Source: Kineosporia succinea (GTDB lineage: Bacteria > Actinomycetota > Actinomycetes > Actinomycetales > Kineosporiaceae). From it: a DNA stretch of 64,000 nucleotides. A model generated the notes under the pieces. That model was not told where the DNA came from and ran no database searches. It saw only the letters and a program-made list of their open reading frames with translations. Below are positions 35,267 to 43,198 of this stretch, in pieces (positions within the stretch are counted from its first letter, which is position 1; every line of letters starts with the position of its first letter). Where the stretch lies: contig NZ_JAUSQZ010000001.1 in assembly GCF_030811555.1 (NCBI RefSeq), positions 6,693,241 to 6,757,240 of the forward strand, given 5' to 3'. A program made the translations under genes and the position numbers.

Positions 35267-36298
35267 TCAGGTCGTGGCCGGGGCCGCGGCCCGGGAGCGG
35301 GCGGTGCCCGGCATCGGCTCCAGGGCGGCCACGCCGAAGTGCTCGGCGACCCACTCGTCGTTGTAGACGGTGTCGAGGTAGCGGTCGCCCATGTCCGCCG
35401 AGATGCACATGCTGTTCAGCCGGCGGTCCGGGTCGTGGTGGTCCAGCCAGGTCAGCGCACCGCTGAGCACGGTTCCGGTGGAACCGCCGAAAAGCATGCC
35501 GTGCGAGGCGAGCAGGCGGCACACCTGGATCGTGTCGGCCTCCGAGACGGACACGGTGTCGGCGAAGAGGCCGAGCTCGAACATCGGTGGCGGGACGCTG
35601 GCGCCCAGGCCGGGGATCCGGCGGGGTGCCGAGGGGTGGCCGAAGGTCACGGAGCCCTCCGTGTCGATCGCCACCACCCGCGTCCGTGGTCGGCGGTCGC
35701 GCACGTACCGGCCGCAGCCGACCGCTGTCCCCCCGGTGCCCACTCCGACGAAAAGTACGTCCAGGTCGGGGAATCCGGTGAAGATCTCCCGGGCGGTGCT
35801 GTCGTAGTGGGCATCGCAGTTGGCCCCGTTGGTGTACTGGTTGAGCCACAGGTAGCGGGAGTCCCCGGCGCACAGCCGGGCGACCAGGTTCAGACGTGCC
35901 TGGAGGTAGCCACCGACCGGGTCGGGCTCGTCCACGACGACGAGCTCGGCCCCGAAAGCCCGCATGGCCGCGGCCGTGGTCGCGTTGCACCGGGAGTCGG
36001 TGACGCAGGTGAAGCGCAGGCCCTTGCTGGCCGCGATGATGCTGAGCGCCACCCCGAGGTTGCCCGACGACGACTCCACGAGGATCGTCTCGTCACGGAT
36101 CGACGAGGCCCGCTCGGCGGCCGCCACCATCGCGGCGGCCGCCCGCATCTTGATCGAGCCGCCGAAGTTCAGGCCCTCACACTTGAGGAACACCTGCCGC
36201 TCGACGATCGGCGCGAGGTCGACGTAGGTGTCGGCGCTGACGAGTTCGTGCGGTGAGCGCACGATTCTGGGGTTCGCCGAGCCCGGTCCGGCGCTCAC
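35267..36298 (-). CDS. sbnA: SbnA-like synthase of 2,3-diaminopropionate synthesis
   Basis: 343 residues, a fold-type II PLP enzyme of the cysteine synthase group. The PLP lysine is K50 in NFGGSIKMRAA; the substrate loop ESSSGNLGVALS and the phosphate-cradle VGTGGTAVGCGRY follow. SbnA joins O-phospho-L-serine and L-glutamate to N-(2-amino-2-carboxyethyl)-L-glutamate. Its GTG overlaps the stop of the PCP-C gene as GTGA and it is followed by the sbnB homologue. Together they supply L-2,3-diaminopropionate inside the cluster. Confidence 0.9.
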   Translation of the reverse strand: MSAGPGSANPRIVRSPHELVSADTYVDLAPIVERQVFLKCEGLNFGGSIKMRAAAAMVAAAERASSIRDETILVESSSGNLGVALSIIAASKGLRFTCVTDSRCNATTAAAMRAFGAELVVVDEPDPVGGYLQARLNLVARLCAGDSRYLWLNQYTNGANCDAHYDSTAREIFTGFPDLDVLFVGVGTGGTAVGCGRYVRDRRPRTRVVAIDTEGSVTFGHPSAPRRIPGLGASVPPPMFELGLFADTVSVSEADTIQVCRLLASHGMLFGGSTGTVLSGALTWLDHHDPDRRLNSMCISADMGDRYLDTVYNDEWVAEHFGVAALEPMPGTARSRAAAPATT

Positions 36299-37866
36299 GC
36301 GACCCCGGCCCGGGGGTCGGCCACCGCGTCCGGCACCGCGACGATGTGGTCGAGCGACGTGAGAAAGGTGGCGAGCACCTGCGTGGCGAACGTCTCGTCG
36401 TAGCAGGCTCGGTCGTAGTCGACGGTGATCGCCAGACCGGCTCCGGTGTTGGCGACGTCGAGAGACAACGGGATGTCGATGCTGACGTCCGCGAACTGCC
36501 CGGCCTCGACGAGCCCTTCCTCGACCAGTCGCAGGCTGGGCCGCAGGTGGACGTAGTTGAACGAGGCCTGGAACGCGCCCGGGCCGGTGATCGCGAGCGT
36601 CTCGGCGTAGGGAAACCGCCGGTGCGGCAGCATGTCCCGTTCGGCCTCGAAGGCGCGCCGGGCGGCCTGGGCCCAGGTGGCCCCGGTCAGGTCGATGCGG
36701 ACCGGGACGTAGTTGACGAAGAGCCCGAGGGTCAGATCGGCTCCCTCCTCCTCCGGGCGACCGCTGGTCAGCACGGCGACCGCCGGGAGCGGATCGCCGC
36801 GGACCGTTTCGACGGCCGCCGTGTAGGCCGCCAGCAGAATGCTTTTCGGTGGGAGATGCCGGCTCGCGGCCACGTCGAACAGGCGGTCGGCCGAGGCCTG
36901 GGGCACCTGGGCGCGCAGCTCGGCGGGCCGGGCCGGGCCGGCCGGGGTGACGTCGGACGGGACCGGTGCGGGGGCCAGTTCGGTGAAGTGGGCCCGGGAT
37001 CCCGCGTCCTGGGCGGCTTCCCGCTCCAGCCGGACGTAGTGCGCGTACGGCAGCGGATCCGGCAACCGCGGTTGCTCGCCCTCCAGCAGTCCGGCGTACA
37101 CCGACACCAGCTCGCTGAGCAGACTCGCGGCGCTCCAGCCGTCGAGCAGGGCGTGGTGGTAGGCCACGGTGAGCCGGAAGGAGCCGGGTCCCAGCACCGC
37201 CGCGTGAAGGCGCAGCAGGGGCAGTTTCTCCGGGTCGAAGGAGTCACTGAGCCCGGTCATGACTGCGGTGGTCCGCGCCGTCAGCTCCTCGGCGCCCAGA
37301 CGGCTGTGGTCGGCGACCGTCACAGGGATCTGTGCCGTCCCCTCGACGAGCTGCATGGCCTCGCTGAACTCACTGAGGTCGAACCGCGTCCGCAGGGTCG
37401 CGTGCCTGCCGGTGACGTACTGCACCGCGGTGCGCAGAACCGCTTCGTCGAGGGGGCGGCGCACGTCGTTGGCGCTCGTGCAGACGTACGTGCGGCCGTC
37501 GCTCATCAGGCTCTCGTAGATCACGCCGAGCTGGAGCCGGGTCGCGGGCATCGCCTCGACGACCGAGGGCGGGACCTTCTCGCGGTCCGCGGGCGTGAGC
37601 AGGTCCAGACCGGCACCGGTGCGCTCGGGGGCCGGGTCGAGGGTGGCGCACACCCCCCGGACCGTCGGGTACCTGAACATGTCGATCAGCGTGAGCGTGA
37701 CGCCGCGCCGTTGTGCCTCGCCGATCACCTGGATCGCCAGCAGCGAGTCTCCGCCGCAGGAGAAGAAGTCGTCGTCGGCCCCGATACCGCTGGTCTGCAG
37801 AACCTCTTCCCAGACCTCGACGAGAATGGTCTCTGCTGCGGTTTGCTCGTGTGCCTCGTGAGCCAC
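36295..37866 (-). CDS. NRPS protein: carrier domain and C-terminal condensation domain (PCP-C)
   Basis: 523 residues. A carrier domain with the complete site DDFFSCGGDSLLAIQ (Ser near 40) is followed by a condensation domain with HHALLDG near 239 and the late motif SFNYVHLRPS. There is no A domain, so the carrier must be loaded in trans. The C domain has no acceptor module behind it, so it could release the chain by condensing it with a free amine. GTG 37866 is preferred because GGAGAGGA lies five bases upstream, and the 42 bases before it (from the GTGA-coupled GTG 37908) are rich in A-ending codons unlike the rest of the gene. Confidence 0.85.
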   Translation of the reverse strand: MAHEAHEQTAAETILVEVWEEVLQTSGIGADDDFFSCGGDSLLAIQVIGEAQRRGVTLTLIDMFRYPTVRGVCATLDPAPERTGAGLDLLTPADREKVPPSVVEAMPATRLQLGVIYESLMSDGRTYVCTSANDVRRPLDEAVLRTAVQYVTGRHATLRTRFDLSEFSEAMQLVEGTAQIPVTVADHSRLGAEELTARTTAVMTGLSDSFDPEKLPLLRLHAAVLGPGSFRLTVAYHHALLDGWSAASLLSELVSVYAGLLEGEQPRLPDPLPYAHYVRLEREAAQDAGSRAHFTELAPAPVPSDVTPAGPARPAELRAQVPQASADRLFDVAASRHLPPKSILLAAYTAAVETVRGDPLPAVAVLTSGRPEEEGADLTLGLFVNYVPVRIDLTGATWAQAARRAFEAERDMLPHRRFPYAETLAITGPGAFQASFNYVHLRPSLRLVEEGLVEAGQFADVSIDIPLSLDVANTGAGLAITVDYDRACYDETFATQVLATFLTSLDHIVAVPDAVADPRAGVA

Positions 37867-37904
37867 GGGTGTCCTCTCCCGATCGTGTCCGGACGGTGAT
37901 GCGG

Positions 37905-39236
37905 TCACAGCGAGCCCAGTTCGGCGCGGGTGACGGTGCGGGGTTCTGGTTCCCCGCTCAGGGCGAACTCGAAGGTGAGGTGCTGGTCCACCCGTTTCAC
38001 CAGGGTGGCCAGGGCGTCGTGGTCGGCGACCACGCCGCTGACCCGGCCGAGTTCCTGGGTGGCCACACCGCCGGCCAGGCGCTGCCCGGGACGGACGTAG
38101 GTCCGGCACAGCTGCACGCCCTCGAGGGCTCGCACGGCCTCGGTGCCGCCGTGGCCGCGGACGGTGGCGGGCCTGCGCGGGGCCGGATGGAACGCCTGGA
38201 AGTAGACCTGGCCGACCGGGACGATCCGCGGCGGCGCCGGTTCCCCCAGGGCGATCCGGGCCGCGTACTCGATCAGGTCGAGGCCCATCGCGCGCTGGGC
38301 CAGGTCCTGGATCCCGCCGCCGAGTCGCCCGTTGACCTCGATCAGCCGGGGCCCGTCGGGAGTGAGCTTGACCTCGGTGTGGGTCAGGCCGTCGCGAACC
38401 CCGAGCGCCCGCACCGCCCGGCCGGCCAGGTCGCGGATCCGGTCGTTCTCGGGCGCCGGGAACGGGGACGGCCAGAACCGGCCGGTCTCCCGGAACGGGG
38501 GAACCATCGGCAGTTTCCCGGTGACCGCGATGTCGGTGACCCGGCTGTCACGCACAGCGCTCTCCACCGAGACGTAGTCGCCGAACGGGGCGCAGTCACG
38601 CCCGGGCAGGTACTCCTCCAGGACCAGTCCGCCGCCGCGAACGTGCCCCGGCGCGGGCAGCGACAGCACCTGCCGGGCCAGTTCCCGGCCGGTCCCGGCG
38701 TCGGCGACCAGGTACGTGTTCCCGCTCGCGGCCCCGTGGACCGGTTTCAGCACCGCGGGCAGACCCACCCGGGACAGAGCCGGTTCCCAGTCGGCCAGGG
38801 CGTCGACCCGGGCCGAGCGGACCGCGTCGATCCCGGCAGCGCGCAGGACCGCTCGCTGCTGCCACTTGTCGGTCAGCAGTTCGGCCGTGCGGGGGCTGTG
38901 GAAACGCAGTCCCAGCCGCGCCGCCAGGTCGGCGGTCAGCCGCTGGACCTGCTCGGTGTAGGTCACGATGCCCGCCACGGAGAACTCCCGCAGCCGCTGC
39001 GCGGTCCGCGCGACGTCGTCGGCCCGCACGACCTCCCCGAACGACGCCAGGACCGGGGCCACCGCCTCGGTGTGGGCGTTGACCGGCACGACGAAGATGC
39101 ACGCCATCCGCTCGGTGAGGGAGACCGCGAGGTCGGAGGGGCTGGCGGGCCCCTGGTCGTAGACCACGGCCAGCCGAGGCCTCAGCCCAGTCGTCGGCCC
39201 GATCGTCGGGTCGGTCGGGTCGGTCGGGTCGCTCAT
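37905..39236 (-). CDS. ATP-grasp ligase inside the NRPS operon
   Basis: 443 residues from ATG 39236 (ATGA overlap with the mbtH-like stop). ATP-grasp blocks: LPAVLKPVHGAASGNT, LVLEEYLPGRD, GDYVSVESAV, THTEVKLTPDGPRLIEVNGRLGG. It is a paralogue of the gene at 28624-29874 and shares the unusual order of blocks; the two may act at successive amide bonds. Enzymes of this family join free carboxylates to amines with ATP, giving an NRPS-independent bond. In a cluster that also makes diaminopropionate, an amide on one of its amino groups is plausible. A repeated DPTDPT stretch follows the start and is probably a flexible N terminus. Confidence 0.85.
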   Translation of the reverse strand: MSDPTDPTDPTIGPTTGLRPRLAVVYDQGPASPSDLAVSLTERMACIFVVPVNAHTEAVAPVLASFGEVVRADDVARTAQRLREFSVAGIVTYTEQVQRLTADLAARLGLRFHSPRTAELLTDKWQQRAVLRAAGIDAVRSARVDALADWEPALSRVGLPAVLKPVHGAASGNTYLVADAGTGRELARQVLSLPAPGHVRGGGLVLEEYLPGRDCAPFGDYVSVESAVRDSRVTDIAVTGKLPMVPPFRETGRFWPSPFPAPENDRIRDLAGRAVRALGVRDGLTHTEVKLTPDGPRLIEVNGRLGGGIQDLAQRAMGLDLIEYAARIALGEPAPPRIVPVGQVYFQAFHPAPRRPATVRGHGGTEAVRALEGVQLCRTYVRPGQRLAGGVATQELGRVSGVVADHDALATLVKRVDQHLTFEFALSGEPEPRTVTRAELGSL

Positions 39237-39406
39237 CGGGTCGGCTCCGTGACCGGTCTCAGGTCGAGCCAGGTCGCGTCGACATGGTCGAGGCACGCCG
39301 CTTCGCTCCCGTCGAACCCGGCTGACCGCCAGCCGGCCGGCAGCCGCCGGGCCCGGGGCCACACCGAGTACTGCCCCGCCGGATTGATCACCACGAGATG
39401 GGTCAC
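39233..39406 (-). CDS. MbtH-like protein
   Basis: 57 residues from GTG 39406, overlapping both neighbours by 4 bp. The conserved features are present: NPAGQYSVWP, LPAGW, CLDHVDATWLDLRP with the family tryptophans. MbtH-like proteins bind A domains and are needed for their folding or activity. It directly follows the A-PCP-E gene, so that A domain is its most likely partner. It is shorter than usual (60-75) because the N terminus is clipped. Confidence 0.9.
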   Translation of the reverse strand: MTHLVVINPAGQYSVWPRARRLPAGWRSAGFDGSEAACLDHVDATWLDLRPVTEPTR

Positions 39407-42400
39407 GACTGCACCTCCCCTTCCGTCTGACGGCGCAACGCCGCCAGGAACTCGTCGGCCAGGTCGTGCACCCGGCCGGGCGCGATCTTCTCGGCGCTGA
39501 AGAGCCACTCCACGCTCACCCGGCCCGCCACGACGCCGGCCCGGATCTCGATCAGCGCGGGCCGGGGAGTCAGCGGGGAACGGGCCTCGCCCGCGTTCGC
39601 TGAGGTGGGCGTGCCCAGGAAGTCCAGGCCGGAACCGGGCGCGGCGGCGTCCACGTACCGGATCTCGCCGAGGACGTCGAACATGATGGACGGGGTGGGC
39701 ACGGCGTCCAGGGCCGCTCGGACGGACCGGTCCGGATGCCCGTACCTCAGCAACCCGAAGCCGCGGCCGTGCCCGGGGACCGCGCGCAGCCGGTCGCTGA
39801 CGGTTGCCAAGTGCGTCCGGTCGTCGTGCCCGCCCGGCAGCGGCAGCCGGAACGGGTAGGCCGTGCTGAAGTATCCGACGGTGCCGCTGACGTCGAGGTC
39901 GTCGAACAGGTCCTCCCGTCCGTGCCCGCCCAGCTGGACCAGCACGTCGCCGCCGGGGCAGCCGAGCCACTCCTGGATCGCCCGCCCGAGGGCGGCGGTG
40001 AGCCGCTCGCCCACCGGCGCACGATGCCGTCGCGATTCCAGGAACCGGGTGCTGGACCCGGCGTCCAGCACGGTGACGAAGTCGACCTGGTCACGCTGGA
40101 CGCCCCAGTCGCCGTCGGTGATCGGCACGGCGGACCAGTCACCGAGCCAGTGCCCCGGCGCCCAGCGCTCCGGCTCGCGCAGCGCCTCCTCGGCCAGGCG
40201 CCGGGTCCAGTCGTGGAACGAGGCGGTGGGGGCGGGCAGGTCCGCGGCCGGTCCGTCCCGCAACAGGGTGGAGAGCTCGGTGGCCAGAATGTCCCAGGAC
40301 AGCATGTCCAGCACCGCGTGGTGGACGATCAGGACGAGCCGGTCCTGCTGCGGGCCACGGACGACACCCACCCGGCACACCGGCCCGTCGTACAGGTTCA
40401 GGGACCGGTGCAGAGCGGTGGCATGGGCGTGCGTCTGGCGGTCCAGGCCGGCGGCATCGTCCGGCGCGAGCACGAACTCGCTCACCGGAGGCGCCGCGTC
40501 GCTCCACCCCTGCCGGATCCCCTGACCGGTAGGCACGAACCGGGACCGCAGGGCGGGGTGCCGCCCGGCCAGCGAGCCCACCGCGTCCTCGATCTGGGCG
40601 AGGGAACGGTACTGCGGCAGGGTGAACAGCACCGAGCTGTTCCAGTGGTGCGGCTCGGGAGTTCCCGAGCGGAAGAAATCCTCCTGGGCGGCGCTCAGGG
40701 GTGCCAGGTCGGGCGGGAGAACTCCCGCCGGCGCCCCGGGCGTTCCGGACTCGTCGCTGACGCTCCGGATCGCCTCGGCCATCGCTTCCACGGTTCCTGA
40801 CTGCAGAACCACCCGCGGGCGCAGGACGACACCGTGGGCACGCAGGGCCTGGGTGAGCCGGATGCTCACGATGGAGTCGCCGCCGATGTCGTGGAAGTCG
40901 TCGCGCCGGCCGACCCGCTCGACCCGCAGCTGCTCGGCCAGGACCGTGCAGAGCAGGCGCTCCAGGTCGTCGCGCGGTGGTTCGTAGGTGCCGGCCGCGA
41001 CCACGTGCTCACCCGCGAGGCGGCGCAGGACCAGGTGGTCGACCTTGCCGTTCTGGTTCAGGGGCAGCTCGTCCCGGACCAGCAGCAGGTGCGGAACCAT
41101 GAAGGCCGGCAGCTGCTCGCTCAGGTGGGCGAGCAGGGCTTCCGGGCGCACGTCGGTGCCGGGACGGCGAGCGGCGAAACCGACGAGCCGCTCCAGACCC
41201 TCGTCCCGGACCAGCTCCACCGCAGCCAGTACGACGTCCGGATGAGCCTCCAGGACGACGCCGATCTCGCCGAGCTCGATCCGGCGGCCCCGGAACTTCA
41301 CCTGGGTGTCGGCGCGACCGAGACACTCCAGAACCCCGTCGGCCCGCCAGCGGCCACGATCACCGGTGCGGTACATGCGGGTGCCCGGTGCCCCGTACGG
41401 ATCGGGCAGGAAGGCGGCGGCGGTGAGCCGGGGCCGGCGGTGGTAGCCGCGCCCCACGTTCGCCCCGCCCACGAAGATCTCACCGATGACACCGGGTGGC
41501 AGCGGCTGGAAGTCGCGGTCCAGGACGTAGAGCCGGGTGTTGGGCAGCGGCCTGCCGATCGGGGCGTACAGATCGTCCGGCCCCGGCACGACCGGGCCCT
41601 GGGTGACGTCGTCGGTGCACTCGGCCGGGCCGTACGCGTTGTCCAGGGGCACCCCCGGCATCTCGCTGTTCCACCGGCGGGCCAGATCCACCCCGAGAAC
41701 CTCCCCGGTGGAGATGAGCCCACGCAGCTGAGAGCGGGCCCGGCCGGCCAGCTCGGGGTCGGCCCGGAACTGGTCGAGCAGCACGGCGATGAAAGTCGGT
41801 ACCAGCTCCACGTACTCGTAACCGTGATCGACGATCAGGGCGGCCATCGCCGCGGGATCCTGCGTGACCTCGTCGGGGAGCACACACACGGTGGCCCCCA
41901 CGGTCAGCGGCGCGAACATCTGCCAGACCGAGATGTCGAAGCTCACCGGTGCGGTCTGCGGCAGTTCGGTGCCGGGCCGCATCTCGCAGTCGAGGGCCCG
42001 CAGACGCATGAAGTTCAGGAACGAGTGATGCTCCAGGCTGGCCCCTTTGGGATCACCGGTGGAGCCGGAGGTGTAGATGACGTAGGCCAGGTCGTGAGGA
42101 TCCGGGACCTCACCGAGCAGACCGTCGACGGTGTCGTCGTCGAGGTCGAGATCGGCGAGCCGCGCGGCGGCCAGCAGCTCGCCGAGGTCGAGGACAGTGT
42201 CGGGGCCGTCGCCGGGCTGCTCACCGGACCGGTCACCGGACCGGTCACCGGCGCTGATCAGGGCCCGTACCCCGGCCAGCAACCGGTGTCGACGGGCGGC
42301 GGGGATCGACGGCTCGACCGGGAGATAGGCCGCCCCGGAGAACAGGATCCCGACCGCCGCGACCACGAACCAGGTGTCGCGCGGGGCGATCAGGGCCACC

Positions 42401-43194
42401 ACGTCGTCACGGCCGACGCCGGCGGAGCGCAACCGGGCACTGATCAGGAGCGCGGCCCGGGCGAGCTGTGCGTACCCGACCTCGTCCCGCCCGTCGTGGA
42501 CGGCGGGGGCGTCCGGGCGCTCCCGCGCCTGCTGCAGCACCAGCCGCCGGTACGCGAGTTCACCCCGCACGTCGCGGGTGCGGTTGAACCCGTTCACCAC
42601 CGCCTCGTGGGCCGGGCCCGGCAGGATCGGCAACTCGGCGACGGTGGTGCCGGGCCGGCTCAGCCCGGCCCGCAGCACCTCGGCGGTCCCGGAGACCAGG
42701 GCGGTGAGCAGCGTTGCGTCCAGGCGAGCGGACTCCCCCACCACGGCACCGGCCCGGACGGTGAGGACGACGTCCTCACCCGGCCCGCCGACGTCCTCCC
42801 CGCCGACCGTCATCGTGACGCTCCCGGCCGTGAGGCTGCGGATCCCACCGGCGCCGGAGGCGATGTCGGTCAGGACGGCCGCACGGACCCGGCCGAGCAG
42901 ATCCCGGAACGTCACCTCGGCGTCCGTCTCGACGAGAACCCGGGCACCCTGCGGCGGCGGCTCGCCGGTGCCGAGCAGGCACCGGTCGCCGCACCCGAGG
43001 CGGCGCAGGACCACGGCGGCGGCCGCCGCGAGCGCGGTCCACCGGAGGGTGGCGTCGCCGCCGGTGACGGCGTCCAGCCGGTCGGCGGCGCCGGGGGCGA
43101 GCGGATACCGGACCGGGCCGCGGGCGGGCGGGCCGGCGAGCAACACGGAGCGGACGTTGTCGGCGGCCTCGCTCAGGACGGTGCTGGAGTTCAT
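39403..43194 (-). CDS. NRPS module: truncated C lobe, adenylation, carrier, epimerisation (A-PCP-E)
   Basis: 1263 residues from ATG 43194, eight bases after GGAGGTGA. About 200 N-terminal residues resemble only the C-terminal lobe of a condensation domain, with no HHxxxDG. The A domain (about 215-740) is complete: YTSGSTGDPKGA, AYGPAEC, YRTGDRGRW, NQNGKVDH. Specificity residues by alignment to GrsA are D-I-W-E-I-T-A-D-D; the acidic residues suggest a basic amino acid such as diaminopropionate, without proof. The carrier site is intact (IGGDSIVS, near 773). The last 430 residues form an epimerisation domain (HHAVLDMLSWD near 960, VGYFSTAYP, SIMFDVLGEIRY), in which the Gly of HHxxxDG is Met. 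It should deliver a D-configured aminoacyl unit. Confidence 0.88.
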   Translation of the reverse strand: MNSSTVLSEAADNVRSVLLAGPPARGPVRYPLAPGAADRLDAVTGGDATLRWTALAAAAAVVLRRLGCGDRCLLGTGEPPPQGARVLVETDAEVTFRDLLGRVRAAVLTDIASGAGGIRSLTAGSVTMTVGGEDVGGPGEDVVLTVRAGAVVGESARLDATLLTALVSGTAEVLRAGLSRPGTTVAELPILPGPAHEAVVNGFNRTRDVRGELAYRRLVLQQARERPDAPAVHDGRDEVGYAQLARAALLISARLRSAGVGRDDVVALIAPRDTWFVVAAVGILFSGAAYLPVEPSIPAARRHRLLAGVRALISAGDRSGDRSGEQPGDGPDTVLDLGELLAAARLADLDLDDDTVDGLLGEVPDPHDLAYVIYTSGSTGDPKGASLEHHSFLNFMRLRALDCEMRPGTELPQTAPVSFDISVWQMFAPLTVGATVCVLPDEVTQDPAAMAALIVDHGYEYVELVPTFIAVLLDQFRADPELAGRARSQLRGLISTGEVLGVDLARRWNSEMPGVPLDNAYGPAECTDDVTQGPVVPGPDDLYAPIGRPLPNTRLYVLDRDFQPLPPGVIGEIFVGGANVGRGYHRRPRLTAAAFLPDPYGAPGTRMYRTGDRGRWRADGVLECLGRADTQVKFRGRRIELGEIGVVLEAHPDVVLAAVELVRDEGLERLVGFAARRPGTDVRPEALLAHLSEQLPAFMVPHLLLVRDELPLNQNGKVDHLVLRRLAGEHVVAAGTYEPPRDDLERLLCTVLAEQLRVERVGRRDDFHDIGGDSIVSIRLTQALRAHGVVLRPRVVLQSGTVEAMAEAIRSVSDESGTPGAPAGVLPPDLAPLSAAQEDFFRSGTPEPHHWNSSVLFTLPQYRSLAQIEDAVGSLAGRHPALRSRFVPTGQGIRQGWSDAAPPVSEFVLAPDDAAGLDRQTHAHATALHRSLNLYDGPVCRVGVVRGPQQDRLVLIVHHAVLDMLSWDILATELSTLLRDGPAADLPAPTASFHDWTRRLAEEALREPERWAPGHWLGDWSAVPITDGDWGVQRDQVDFVTVLDAGSSTRFLESRRHRAPVGERLTAALGRAIQEWLGCPGGDVLVQLGGHGREDLFDDLDVSGTVGYFSTAYPFRLPLPGGHDDRTHLATVSDRLRAVPGHGRGFGLLRYGHPDRSVRAALDAVPTPSIMFDVLGEIRYVDAAAPGSGLDFLGTPTSANAGEARSPLTPRPALIEIRAGVVAGRVSVEWLFSAEKIAPGRVHDLADEFLAALRRQTEGEVQS

Positions 43195-43198
43195 GAGA

